Assembly: GCA_003963405.1 (NCBI GenBank)
Contig: RXIY01000032.1
Coordinates: forward strand, 62,001 to 126,000
DNA length: 64,000 bases
Origin: Hyphomicrobiales bacterium
Lineage (GTDB): Bacteria > Pseudomonadota > Alphaproteobacteria > Rhizobiales > Beijerinckiaceae
Direction: 5' to 3'
Made by a program: the position numbers and the translations under genes. The notes below the pieces were generated by a model, which had not been told where the DNA came from, searched no databases, and worked only from the letters and a program-made list of their open reading frames with translations. This document shows positions 51,354 to 60,479 of this stretch, piece after piece; the stretch's first letter is position 1; every line of letters begins with the position of its first letter.

Positions 51354-52595
51354 TCAAGCTTCGACGGCCCCTCGCAGTTGGGCCACGCGCATGGGGACCG
51401 GCGGATGCGAAAAATAGAACTTCGCATAGAGTGGATCGGGCGTGAGCGTGGCCAAATTGTCGCGCGTGAGACGCGTCAGGGCCGAAATCATCGGCTCCTT
51501 GCCGACGATGCGGCGAGCGAAATCATCGGCCTCGAACTCGTTCTTGCGCGAACGCGCGGCGAGCAGCGGGTGCAGAAGGTGCGAAACCGGCTCCTTGGCG
51601 AAAAGCAGAGCGATCAGCACCACGCCGGGGTCATGCGGCAGGCCGAACCAGCCCGCGAAGGTCTCACTTCCAAACGCCCAGTAGAGCGCCGCGAAGCCGA
51701 TGAAGGCGATGATCGCGGCCTGCAGGATCATCTGTCGAACATGGCCGAATTTGAAATGGCCGAGTTCGTGGGCGAGGATGGATTCGATCTCGTCAAGCGT
51801 GTGCTTTTCGAGAAGCGTGTCGAAGAAGACGATCCGCTTCGCCTTTCCGAAGCCCGTAAAATAGGCGTTGCCGTGAGCCGAACGCTTGGAGGCGTCCATC
51901 ACGTAAAGCCCCCTGGACTCGAAACCGCATTTTTGCAGCAACGCCTCCATGCGCGACTTGGTGGACCCCTCCTCCATCGGCGTGAATGTGTTGAAGAGAG
52001 GCGCGATCAGCGTCGGATAGATCACCGTCATGGCGATGGTGATGGCCATGAACGCAGCATAGGCGACAAGCCACCAGCTGTTCGGCAAGGCGCCGAGCAG
52101 CCAGAACATGCCGTATAGCAGCGGCGTCGCGATCAAGAAGCCGAGCAGCGCGCTTTTTGCCTCGTCCAGCAGGTAGGTCTTGAGCGTCAGCCGGTTGAAG
52201 CCGAAACGCTCCTCCAGCCAGAAGGCGTTAGCGAGGGAGAACGGGGTTTCGAGCAGATGGGAGAGCGCCGTCACCATCAGCACGAAGGCGACGCTGCGCG
52301 TAAGGCCCGGTTCGAAGTATTGCGAGACGAAGAGATAGACGGGCGCCATCCAGGCCGCGAGCCAGAGGATCGAGACGCCCGCGTCATAGACGGTCTCGGC
52401 CATGCCGAACCGGGTGCGCGCGATTGTGTAGTCAGCGGCGCGACGATGGTCGTCAAGCGAAACCTGGTCAGTGAAATCGGCGGGCACCGTAGCGCGATTG
52501 GCCGCCACGGTGTCGATCTGTCGCTTGCGCAGATAAATGCCCAGCGCCGCCGACAATGCGATGGCCACGCAGATGAGAACGCCCATAAAGCTCAT
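51354..52595 (-). CDS. M48-family metallopeptidase, Ste24/CAAX protease-like
   Basis: The 413-residue protein is a membrane-embedded zinc protease. The HExxH motif is in SILAHELGHFKFGHVRQ, with a further Glu in FEADDFA as third zinc ligand. Several hydrophobic segments surround it, and the N-terminal region matches peptidase M48 proteins of the CAAX prenyl-protease type found in many bacteria. The length is typical. The bacterial substrates are unknown; they may be misfolded membrane proteins. Confidence 0.92.
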   Translation of the reverse strand: MSFMGVLICVAIALSAALGIYLRKRQIDTVAANRATVPADFTDQVSLDDHRRAADYTIARTRFGMAETVYDAGVSILWLAAWMAPVYLFVSQYFEPGLTRSVAFVLMVTALSHLLETPFSLANAFWLEERFGFNRLTLKTYLLDEAKSALLGFLIATPLLYGMFWLLGALPNSWWLVAYAAFMAITIAMTVIYPTLIAPLFNTFTPMEEGSTKSRMEALLQKCGFESRGLYVMDASKRSAHGNAYFTGFGKAKRIVFFDTLLEKHTLDEIESILAHELGHFKFGHVRQMILQAAIIAFIGFAALYWAFGSETFAGWFGLPHDPGVVLIALLFAKEPVSHLLHPLLAARSRKNEFEADDFARRIVGKEPMISALTRLTRDNLATLTPDPLYAKFYFSHPPVPMRVAQLRGAVEA

Positions 52596-52676
52596 GGAGA
52601 AGACTCCCGCTTCTGATCTTGATCAAATATACGCGCTCTGGCCGAGCTTTGCGAGGGGCCTCGCGCCTGCCCCGCC

Positions 52677-53753
52677 TCAGGCGGACACGCGCCGGCCTCG
52701 GTTGAGCAAGGCGAAGGGCGCGCCGCTCAGCAGAACGTCGAGGGCCGCGAGGCTCTGGAACTTGCCATTGACAGAGAGGCGCGGCAGGGCGTGCGCATGA
52801 TGGCGATGGTCGGGAAAGATCAAACCTGGCCGGGTCGTCACTGCGCTCTCGAACCCCAGCTCGGCGGCAAGATCGAATTCCCGCCGCCCCGCGGACGTCC
52901 GATCGCCCACCGGATAGCAGAAATGGCGCGGGGCCACGCCCGTCTCCTCCATGATGCGCGCACGGCTCTCGGCCATCTCCCGGCGCGCGGCGGTCGCGTC
53001 GAGTTTCGCGAGCCGCGGATGGGTGAGCGAATGCGCGCCGATGGTCGCCAGTTCATAACGCGCAAGCGAACGGATGGCGCCCCAATCCAGGCAGGACTGC
53101 GCGGCCATCGCGCCCGCATCGACGCCCGCCCGCGCTGAAAGAGCCGCGACGACCGTGAGCAGCGCGGTCTCGCCGCCCCCGCGGATCGCCCGGTACACCT
53201 CTGCAAATGCGGCCTGCTTCTCTCGAGCGCTTTCGCAGCGCCGCACAATGCGGCGCCCCGCGACGGCAATGTCTATCTGCGCGAGCCTGCGGATCGACTC
53301 CTCCAGTTCGAGCCACCACAGGCGCGCCGCGCCATCGGCAAAGCCGGCGGTCAGATAGGCGACGAAGGGCGCGCGATGGCGCTCCAGGATTGGAAGCGCG
53401 TGGTCGACAAGATCGCAATAACCGTCGTCAAAGGTGAGAACGGCGAAAGGCCGGGCGCGCGGCCTCTCCGAGCCAAGCAGCGCCAAAGCGGCGTCGAGAG
53501 ACAAAATCTCATAGCCTCGAGCGCGCAGATGATGAAGCAGGAGATCGAGAAATTGCGGCGTAATCTCCAGGCCCGCGTTAGGTGCGAAATCATCGTCGTT
53601 CGCCGGCCGCACGCGGTGAAACATGAGAATGACGCCGGCGCCGCGCGTCAGCGGAGCCGCGAGCCTATGCGCCCTGCTGGCGTGAAGCAGCCGCAGACCC
53701 AAGCCGATCGCACGATCCCGCCAAACCAACATCCGACCCCGTCGAGCCGCCAC
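52677..53753 (-). CDS. Polysaccharide deacetylase (CE4-type)
   Basis: The 358-residue protein has the NodB-like fold. The segment VLTFDDGYCDLVDHALPILE holds the catalytic Asp pair, FVAYLTAGFAD follows, and TIGAHSLTHPRLAKLDATAA provides the metal-binding His pair. It removes acetyl groups from extracellular or cell-wall polysaccharides. The gene is divergent from the CelD-type gene with 42 bp between the starts, and begins the exopolysaccharide cluster. The exact polymer is not known. Confidence 0.92.
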   Translation of the reverse strand: MAARRGRMLVWRDRAIGLGLRLLHASRAHRLAAPLTRGAGVILMFHRVRPANDDDFAPNAGLEITPQFLDLLLHHLRARGYEILSLDAALALLGSERPRARPFAVLTFDDGYCDLVDHALPILERHRAPFVAYLTAGFADGAARLWWLELEESIRRLAQIDIAVAGRRIVRRCESAREKQAAFAEVYRAIRGGGETALLTVVAALSARAGVDAGAMAAQSCLDWGAIRSLARYELATIGAHSLTHPRLAKLDATAARREMAESRARIMEETGVAPRHFCYPVGDRTSAGRREFDLAAELGFESAVTTRPGLIFPDHRHHAHALPRLSVNGKFQSLAALDVLLSGAPFALLNRGRRVSA

Positions 53754-53795
53754 GAAAGCAAGAGCTTTTTAGGATGGATCTCATAATGATGCGTT

Positions 53796-54992
53796 ATGCA
53801 AATCTCACAGCCGCAGTCCACGATTTCGCAACTCGGAAACGCCCGTTATCAATTTGATCAATGTGGGTCGAGCCTTGCTGCTTATTCTCACTTGCGCGTC
53901 TTCACGCGTTTCGAGGATGCGCGAACAGATTGGCTGGCGCTGTCGCGAGAGGCGGCAATCAGTCCGTACCAGTCCTTCGAATTTCTTTCCATGTGGTCGG
54001 ACGCCATTGAGGCGTCCGAGGACGTGACGCCATTCCTCATTGCTGCGCAGGATGCCAAAGGAGCGCCGAGCGCGTTGCTGCCATTGTGCATCATCGGCAA
54101 GGGTCCCCTCCGGATCGCCGCTTTTCTGGGCGGACGAGAAGCCAATTTCAATCTGCCGTTGCTGAGTCCCGATGCGCAGCACGATCAGGAAAGCTTGTGG
54201 CGTCTTTTGCATGACGCGGCGAAACATGCGCCCTCGCCGCCTGATCTCTATTTTCTCCGCAATCAGCCCCGCCGGTTCGAGAACGCCGAAAACCCGCTCG
54301 TCTTTGCAAATGCGCGGCCGAGCGCCAGTTGCGCCTACGGGACCACACTGCCGGCGACGGTCGATGAACTGGCGGCGCGGCTTTCGAAAGAGAACCGCAA
54401 GAAACTCAGAAAAAAGGAAGCGCGTCTCGCGGAATTCGGTCGCGTCGAATATGAGCACCGGGTCAGCGGGGAACGCCGACAGGCGATAGCGGCCGCTTTG
54501 CTCGAACAGAAATCGGCGCGTTTCTCCGCGGTCGGCAGCAAGGAGCGCCGCTTCCTCACACGCCTGTTGCGCCATGCCTCCGGTTCGGAAGAAGGCGCGC
54601 TGGAACTGCACGGACTTTCGGTGGGCGGGCGCATCGTCGCCGCTTATGCCGGCGTGCGGCGTTCCGGACGTTTTTCCGCCATGCTGAATTCTTTCGACAC
54701 GGACGAGGACATCGCCCGATGCTCGCCGGGAGAGCTGCTCCTCCATGCTCTGATGCGCGATCTCGTGCTGCGCGGGATGACGCATTTCGACCTCGGCGCC
54801 GGCGAAGCCCGATACAAGAGGGCGGTCTGCGAGGAAGAAATCGCTCTTTACGATCAGATCGTTCCGGTCTCCGCGCGCGGCCGTCTCGCGGCGCCGCTCC
54901 TCGCGGCCTTCCTGCGTCTCAAGCGGCGCGCGAAACGCGCTCCCGCGCTTATCCATCCGTATTACAGGCTGAGATCCCTTCTCCGGCCCTGA
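53796..54992 (+). CDS. CelD/FemAB-type GNAT acyltransferase for polysaccharide synthesis
   Basis: The 398-residue protein has two GNAT-like halves typical of the CelD/BcsL family: TDWLALSREAAISPYQSFEF with LSMWSDAIEASEDVTPFLIA, and then ELHGLSVGGRIVAAYAGVRR with FDLGAGEARYKRAVCEEEIA. Members help to modify cellulose or other exopolysaccharides with acyl groups. Its position between a deacetylase and Wzc/Wza-like genes supports a role in exopolysaccharide modification. It converges on the Wzc-like gene with a gap of four bases. Confidence 0.82.
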   Translation: MQISQPQSTISQLGNARYQFDQCGSSLAAYSHLRVFTRFEDARTDWLALSREAAISPYQSFEFLSMWSDAIEASEDVTPFLIAAQDAKGAPSALLPLCIIGKGPLRIAAFLGGREANFNLPLLSPDAQHDQESLWRLLHDAAKHAPSPPDLYFLRNQPRRFENAENPLVFANARPSASCAYGTTLPATVDELAARLSKENRKKLRKKEARLAEFGRVEYEHRVSGERRQAIAAALLEQKSARFSAVGSKERRFLTRLLRHASGSEEGALELHGLSVGGRIVAAYAGVRRSGRFSAMLNSFDTDEDIARCSPGELLLHALMRDLVLRGMTHFDLGAGEARYKRAVCEEEIALYDQIVPVSARGRLAAPLLAAFLRLKRRAKRAPALIHPYYRLRSLLRP

Positions 54993-54996
54993 TCCT

Positions 54997-57060
54997 TCAG
55001 GCCGCGATATCGCCACGCGCGGCTTCATCGAGAAAATGCGCCTCAACCCCGAGGCGCCGGATTTCCTCGAGAAGGGCCGCGGATGCGTCGTCCTTTCCAA
55101 GGACGAAAGCGAGATCCATGTGAGACGCAAGGCGCCGCGCTTCTTCGGCCGACGCCGCAAAAATCAGGAAATCATACGCTTGCGCCAGCGCCGCGACGAT
55201 TAACGCCGGATCGCCAGCATCGGCGCCCGCCGCGCCGCCGCCCGGCAGCACATGCAGCCTCGACGAGGCGTCACGGTGTATGACGGCATCGAAGCCAGCG
55301 ACGCCTCCCAGAAGTTCCGCCATGCCGGCCGGCCGCGATTGTGACGGGCCGACGAGCGCGTCGAAAGCCGTGGCGCCGGGATCAGCCGACACCAGCAGGG
55401 CCCGTCCCTGTGGCGCAAGCGTCCGGGCAAGAGCGACGGCGGTTTGGGCGGGTGGCCCTGCCTCGGAGCATGGCGCGATCAGCACCGTGACGCACTGTCC
55501 GGCAGCGCGCGCCGCGTCAGCGAAGCGCGAGGCGACGCGCGGCGATGGCTCCTCGCCGAAGTCGGGCTGGTCTTGGACGTCCTTGCCATCCGGGAACGGC
55601 TCTTGCACTGCACCGACCGCCGCCTCCGGCGACGGCGGCCCAGGAAACGGCTCCGATGGGGGCGAGACGCTCACCCGCCCCGTGAGCATCTCGCCGGCGA
55701 CAACGGCGCCGAGCGAAAGGATCGAGCCTGCGAGCGTCGCAAAGACCAAGACGGGGATTTTCTTCGGGAAGGAGGGAATTTGCGGCGCCAGCGCGCGTTG
55801 GATGACGCGCGCGTCGGCGGGCGTAGCCTTCAGGCGTTCGCGCGCGAGCGCCTCCTGATATTTCGCCGTTTCGCTCTCGAGTTGCTCCTTGAGCAGCCTT
55901 GCGGAGCGTTCGAGATCACGCAGCTTCACTTCTTCCGCGCCCGCCGCGCCAGCGACTCGCTTCTGATCGTCGAGGACGCGCGTGAGATTATCGACCCGCG
56001 CGGCCGCGATGTGCACTTCGTTTTCCAGCGTATGCGCCGTGCGCTCCGCCACCGCGCGCCATTGCCGGTCGAGATCGGCGAGTTGCGCGTTGAGCTCCTT
56101 GACGCGCGGATGCATCGGCAAAAGCGTGCGCGACTCGAGCGCGATACGCGCCTGGAGCGCGACACGCTGCTCGAAGATGCGCCGGATGGTCTCATTGTTT
56201 GCAACGTCAGGAATTTCGCCGATCCGTTTCTGGCGCAGCATGTCGCGTAGAAGATTGGCCCTGGCCTGAGCGTCTGCCTGAGCGGCGCGCGCCGTGGAAA
56301 GCTGATTGTTGAGCTCGCCGAGCTGCTGCGTCGGGATGGTCGCATTGTTGGAGCCGACAAGAAGACCCGTCTGGGCGCGATAGGCTTCGACCTTCGCCTC
56401 GGCGTCCGCCACGCGCACTTGCAGATCCTCGACCAACGCAGCCAGCGATTTCGCCGCATTGCGCGCAATCTCGCGCTTCGCCTCCTGTTGGATCTCGATA
56501 TAGGCATCGGCGACGGCGTTGGCGCCGCGCGCTGAGAGATCGGGATCGTGAGAAGAAAATTCGATCGACAGCACGCGCGTTTTCGTCGGAGAGAGAACGG
56601 CGAGCTTTTCGGAGAACTTTTCGAGAATCCGATCTTCGGGCGACATGAGCGTCGGATCGCGCGCGATTCCGAGCAGGGCCATGACGCGCGCGAGGGCGCC
56701 GACGCCCCTGGCGAGAGGATCGAATTCGGGGTTGCCCTGCAGGCCAAGCGTCCGGATTACGCGCCGCGCGAGATCGCGGGATGTGAGAAGCTGAATCTGG
56801 CTCTGCACCCCTTCGGCGTCCGGCCCATTGGCGTCAGCGCGCTCGCCCTTGTCCACGCGCGTGAAAAAATCGTCCTGATTTTCGAGAAGCAGCCGTGCGT
56901 CCGACGTGTAGCGCGGCTTGGCGATACTGACGAACAGAAAGGCGCCGAAAAAGGCTGCCAGCGTCGGCCCGAGCACCCACCATTTTCTCGCGACGAGCGC
57001 GCGGCCCAATCGCGGCAGATCAATCTCATTTTGGGTCGCTTCTTGCATCGGCGCCTGCAT
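54997..57060 (-). CDS. Wzc/GumC-like polysaccharide copolymerase with degenerate kinase domain
   Basis: Beginning at ATG 57060, the 687-residue inner-membrane protein has a Wzz domain near the start (ALVARKWWVLGPTLAAFFGA, first membrane helix), a long periplasmic coiled-coil region (about 150-430), a second membrane helix (IPVLVFATLAGSILSLGAVV) and a C-terminal cytoplasmic part. In BY-kinases the last part binds ATP; here no Walker A loop is visible in the segment CVTVLIAPCSEAGPPAQTAV, so kinase activity is doubtful. It sets chain length in exopolysaccharide export with the Wza-like protein at 57202. It is divergent from that gene. Confidence 0.9.
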   Translation of the reverse strand: MQAPMQEATQNEIDLPRLGRALVARKWWVLGPTLAAFFGAFLFVSIAKPRYTSDARLLLENQDDFFTRVDKGERADANGPDAEGVQSQIQLLTSRDLARRVIRTLGLQGNPEFDPLARGVGALARVMALLGIARDPTLMSPEDRILEKFSEKLAVLSPTKTRVLSIEFSSHDPDLSARGANAVADAYIEIQQEAKREIARNAAKSLAALVEDLQVRVADAEAKVEAYRAQTGLLVGSNNATIPTQQLGELNNQLSTARAAQADAQARANLLRDMLRQKRIGEIPDVANNETIRRIFEQRVALQARIALESRTLLPMHPRVKELNAQLADLDRQWRAVAERTAHTLENEVHIAAARVDNLTRVLDDQKRVAGAAGAEEVKLRDLERSARLLKEQLESETAKYQEALARERLKATPADARVIQRALAPQIPSFPKKIPVLVFATLAGSILSLGAVVAGEMLTGRVSVSPPSEPFPGPPSPEAAVGAVQEPFPDGKDVQDQPDFGEEPSPRVASRFADAARAAGQCVTVLIAPCSEAGPPAQTAVALARTLAPQGRALLVSADPGATAFDALVGPSQSRPAGMAELLGGVAGFDAVIHRDASSRLHVLPGGGAAGADAGDPALIVAALAQAYDFLIFAASAEEARRLASHMDLAFVLGKDDASAALLEEIRRLGVEAHFLDEAARGDIAA

Positions 57061-57201
57061 GGCTGCTCCCGGCTCATGCTGATTTCTTAGAAGAAACATG
57101 GTTGAGACGCGGTTAAACGGCCAAGTCAAAGTTTGTTAACCATGTCGCAATAAAACGGCGCGTGGAAGCGCTGTCGCTTTGCCGAAAAGACGGATTGGAG
57201 A

Positions 57202-57798
57202 ATGCCGGGACCTGACGCCCTGAAAAGGATCGCATGCAGGCGTCTGTCCCTCGCGGCGGCGGCGCTCTGCGGCGCCTTTCTTACCGCCTGCGCCGCGCCC
57301 GGAGATAACCGGCCGGAACTCTACGCTGCATCGACCGCCGAACCCTATACGCTTTCCGCGGGCGACCGGCTGCGGGTAGTCGTCTTCGGGCAGGATTCGC
57401 TTTCCAACGCCTATTCCGTGGACGGCGCCGGACGCATCGCCATGCCGCTGATCGGTTCCGTCCCCGTACAGGGACGAACGCTTCCGGAAGCCGAGCGCAT
57501 CATCGCGGCGCGCCTCCGCGAGGGATTTGTGCGCGAGCCCCGCGTCTCAGTCGAGGTCGAAGCGTTTCGTCCTTTCTTTGTCCTCGGCGAGGTCACGAAC
57601 GCCGGCCAGTTTCCCTTTGTCGAAGGGATGACGGCGCGCACAGCTATCGCCATCGCCGGCGGTTTCGGACCGCGCGGTTATCAAGGCGGCGTCGATCTGA
57701 CGCGCGTCATCGACGGCGCTCCCGTCACGGGCCGCGTCCCGCTCGATGCGCCGGTTCGGCCCGGCGACACCATCACCGTCCGGGAACGCATTTTCTGA
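57202..57798 (+). CDS. Wza-like polysaccharide export lipoprotein
   Basis: The 198-residue protein has a lipoprotein signal (LSLAAAALCGAFLTACAAPG, Cys as the acylation site), then the Poly_export domain AEPYTLSAGDRLRVVVFGQD and a SLBB domain FFVLGEVTNAGQFPFVEGMT. It forms part of the outer-membrane exit channel and contacts the inner-membrane copolymerase encoded divergently. It is shorter than Wza, and like the GumB/ExoF type. It begins the plus-strand part of the cluster. Confidence 0.93.
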   Translation: MPGPDALKRIACRRLSLAAAALCGAFLTACAAPGDNRPELYAASTAEPYTLSAGDRLRVVVFGQDSLSNAYSVDGAGRIAMPLIGSVPVQGRTLPEAERIIAARLREGFVREPRVSVEVEAFRPFFVLGEVTNAGQFPFVEGMTARTAIAIAGGFGPRGYQGGVDLTRVIDGAPVTGRVPLDAPVRPGDTITVRERIF

Positions 57799-57839
57799 AA
57801 GCGACCCGCGCCGCTCCTCTGAACATCGGGAACCGATTC

Positions 57840-59378
57840 ATGTGCGCTTTTCGCCTGGAGGACATGAAGGGCGTTACGCCCGAGCCGGACACGAATCGCG
57901 GCGGCGACGGTGGGATGCATTCGCTCGATCCGCGTCTCGCCGAGGTCGCGAGTCAAAGCAGGCCAGGCAGAACCCTCTCTCCTGTCGTGCTCGCGGGCGT
58001 CGTCCGCCTCTTCGAATTCGTCATGCTGCTCGTGGCTGGCCTGCTGATTTACGAATTTTATGTCGGCGATCGCCAGGTGCAGCCGCTCGACTATTACATC
58101 GCCGCGACAGCCATGGCCGTGGCCGCCATCATCGCGTTGCAATCCTTCGGCCTCTATACCATCCCATCTTTCCGCGGGCCGATCCGGCATGGGCTGAAGC
58201 TCGCCGCAGTCTGGTCGCTCATCTTCGCCGCGGCGCTGGCGGCGATGTTTTTCCTCAAACTCGACGGCGTTTTTTCCCGTGTCTGGTTGATCGCCTGGTA
58301 CCTGTCCGGGCTTGCGCTGCTTGCAGTCGAACGCATGGCGCTCGCCGTGGCGACGCGCCGCCTCACCCGCGCGGGGAAGCTCGACCGGCGCACCGTCATC
58401 GTCGGCGGCGGCGCGTTGGCGGACCCCGTGCTGCGCGCGCTCGCTGCGCAGGAGGAAAGCGATCTGCGCATTCTGGGACTGTTCGACGACCGCGCGGATG
58501 CGCGTTCGCCGGATGTCGTCGCCGGCTATCCCAAGCTCGGCACGGTCGATGATCTGGTCGAACTCGCTCGTCACGCGCGCATCGATCTGATTGTCTTCAC
58601 CCTGCCGATTTCGGCCGAGACACGCCTGTTGCAGATGCTTCGCAAGCTGTGGGTGCTGCCGATCGACATTCGCCTCGCGGCGCATACGAACAAACTGCGC
58701 TTTCGGCCGCGCTCTTATTCCTATATCGGCGACGTTCCGGTCATCGACGTCTTCGACAAGCCGATCGCCGACTGGGACGTGGTGGCCAAATATATTTTCG
58801 ACAAGGCGGTCGGCGCGCTCTGCCTGATCCTGGCGTCTCCGGTCATGGCGCTCGTCGCCCTCGCGGTGAAACTCGACTCGCCGGGGCCGATCCTGTTCAA
58901 ACAGCGCCGTCATGGCTTCAACAACGAAGTCATCGAAGTGTACAAGTTCCGATCGATGTATGCGGACAGGCAGGACCCGCAGGCGCACAAACAGGTTTCG
59001 CGCAACGATCCGCGCGTGACGCGCGTGGGGCGCTTCATCCGCAAGACCTCTCTCGACGAGTTGCCGCAGCTCTTCAATGTCGTCTTCAAAGGCGATCTGT
59101 CGCTCGTCGGGCCGCGTCCCCACGCCATCGTGGCGCGCGCGGGGGACATTCTCTACAATGAGGTCGTCGACGGCTATTTTGCCCGGCATCGCGTCAAGCC
59201 CGGCATCACCGGCTGGGCGCAGATCAACGGCTGGCGGGGCGAAACCGACACGGAAGAGAAAATCCAGAAACGCGTGGAGTTCGATCTCTATTACATCGAG
59301 AACTGGTCGATCCTTCTGGATTTGTATATTCTCACATTGACCCCTTTCGCCCTCATCAAGGCCAAGAACGCCTATTGA
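57840..59378 (+). CDS. Undecaprenyl-phosphate sugar-phosphotransferase (WcaJ/ExoY type)
   Basis: The 512-residue protein starts exopolysaccharide repeat synthesis by moving a hexose-1-phosphate to undecaprenyl phosphate. It has four N-terminal membrane helices, a CoA-binding-like domain (TVIVGGGALADPVLRALAAQ) and a C-terminal catalytic domain (ILFKQRRHGFNNEVIEVYKF, TRVGRFIRKTSLDELPQLFN and LSLVGPRPHAIV). The length and layout match the full-length WcaJ/WbaP family. It lies 41 bp after the Wza-like gene. Which sugar is used is uncertain. Confidence 0.94.
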   Translation: MCAFRLEDMKGVTPEPDTNRGGDGGMHSLDPRLAEVASQSRPGRTLSPVVLAGVVRLFEFVMLLVAGLLIYEFYVGDRQVQPLDYYIAATAMAVAAIIALQSFGLYTIPSFRGPIRHGLKLAAVWSLIFAAALAAMFFLKLDGVFSRVWLIAWYLSGLALLAVERMALAVATRRLTRAGKLDRRTVIVGGGALADPVLRALAAQEESDLRILGLFDDRADARSPDVVAGYPKLGTVDDLVELARHARIDLIVFTLPISAETRLLQMLRKLWVLPIDIRLAAHTNKLRFRPRSYSYIGDVPVIDVFDKPIADWDVVAKYIFDKAVGALCLILASPVMALVALAVKLDSPGPILFKQRRHGFNNEVIEVYKFRSMYADRQDPQAHKQVSRNDPRVTRVGRFIRKTSLDELPQLFNVVFKGDLSLVGPRPHAIVARAGDILYNEVVDGYFARHRVKPGITGWAQINGWRGETDTEEKIQKRVEFDLYYIENWSILLDLYILTLTPFALIKAKNAY

Positions 59379-59397
59379 GCATCCATCCGGAGCGCGC

Positions 59398-59775
59398 GTG
59401 TTGAACCTGCCGTCGTTAATTGCGACCATTGCGGCGCTCCAGGGCGCCGCCGGCGTGTCCCTCGCCGCCGCAGCGGCCCATGTCGACGCCAATCCCCTGC
59501 TCGCCACGGCGAGCCATTTCCTGACGCTCCACGCCGCCGCTGGCCTCGCCCTCGCGGCGCTCGCGAACGGCGCGCCGCCTTTCCGGCGCTTCCTCATCGG
59601 CGGGGCGCTGGTCTTGCAGGCGGGGGCGACACTCTTTTCGGCCGATCTGGCGGCGCGCGTCTATCTCGGCGGCAAGCTCTTTCCCTTCGCCGCGCCAATT
59701 GGCGGCTCGCTGACGATCCTCGCCTGGCTTGCGCTCGCCGCCTGGGGCGCGGCGGGCATCTTCCGCAGAAGCTGA
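59398..59775 (+). CDS. DUF423 small membrane protein
   Basis: The GTG start at 59398 gives 125 residues with four hydrophobic segments. Features of DUF423, such as ALQGAAGVSLAAAAAHVDAN near the start and RFLIGGALVLQAGATLFSAD in the middle, are present. The function of the family is unknown. It follows the sugar transferase by 19 bp and may share its transcript. Confidence 0.8.
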   Translation: MLNLPSLIATIAALQGAAGVSLAAAAAHVDANPLLATASHFLTLHAAAGLALAALANGAPPFRRFLIGGALVLQAGATLFSADLAARVYLGGKLFPFAAPIGGSLTILAWLALAAWGAAGIFRRS

Positions 59776-59867
59776 ACTGCGGCGAAAAAGCAACAGTCGA
59801 GGACTCGCTTTCTACTTTTCCGCGCATTTACTGGACAGCTGCGACAAAGAGCCCCACCATCGTAGGC

Positions 59868-60296
59868 ATGTCTGTCTCGGACGCGCCCGACCCCCACTCT
59901 GGCGGCGCATCCAGTGCGCCGCAACGGCCGGGCGACCCTCTGCTCGGGCGAAGGGTGCTTATTGTCGAAGACGATCCCTACATCACGCTGGCGCTCGAGG
60001 AGACCCTCACCGACTTCGGACTCGTCATCGCTGGCGCGGCGCGAAACATAACGCAGGCGCTGGGGCTGGCGCAGACAGCGTCCTTTGATCTCGCCTTGCT
60101 CGACGTCAACATCGGGCACGAGCGGATCGACCCAGTCGCTGACGCCGTCCATGCGCGTGGCATCCCTTTCGTTTTTACGACGGGGTGCGGACGCGCCGGC
60201 CTGCCGGAGGCCTATCCGCGGCAGGCTATCGTTGAAAAGCCCTTTTATGTCGAGGAGATCCTTCGCACCCTGCGAGAGGAGCTGAAAAACTGTTAG
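59868..60296 (+). CDS. Single-domain response regulator
   Basis: The 142-residue protein is only a CheY-like receiver domain: acidic pocket in VLIVEDDPYITLALEETL, phospho-acceptor Asp in LALLDVNIG, and Lys in IVEKPFYVEEI. A 28-residue N-terminal extension is unconserved. Such stand-alone receivers with this 'alpha' sequence pattern often work with HWE kinases, and one lies at 49931. Output is by protein interaction. Pairing is inferred. Confidence 0.9.
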   Translation: MSVSDAPDPHSGGASSAPQRPGDPLLGRRVLIVEDDPYITLALEETLTDFGLVIAGAARNITQALGLAQTASFDLALLDVNIGHERIDPVADAVHARGIPFVFTTGCGRAGLPEAYPRQAIVEKPFYVEEILRTLREELKNC

Positions 60297-60479
60297 AAAG
60301 ATGATTTCCTGGGAGAAGCCTTGCCGGAGCCGTGACAGGTCGACAGGTTGTGGGCAACCCACATCTTTGCGTTTTCTACTTGTCCAAAGTCAAAGTCTGA
60401 TCGCCGGACGCGCCCGCCGCCACTTTGTCGCCGCGCTTGCCCGCTTAGAACGCAAGAATTGGCGTAGGAGAGCGCGCGC

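Noticed and set aside
57681-59597. Minus-strand frame opposite the sugar transferase
   Set aside because: The plus-strand gene has all conserved transferase motifs; the minus frame has none.
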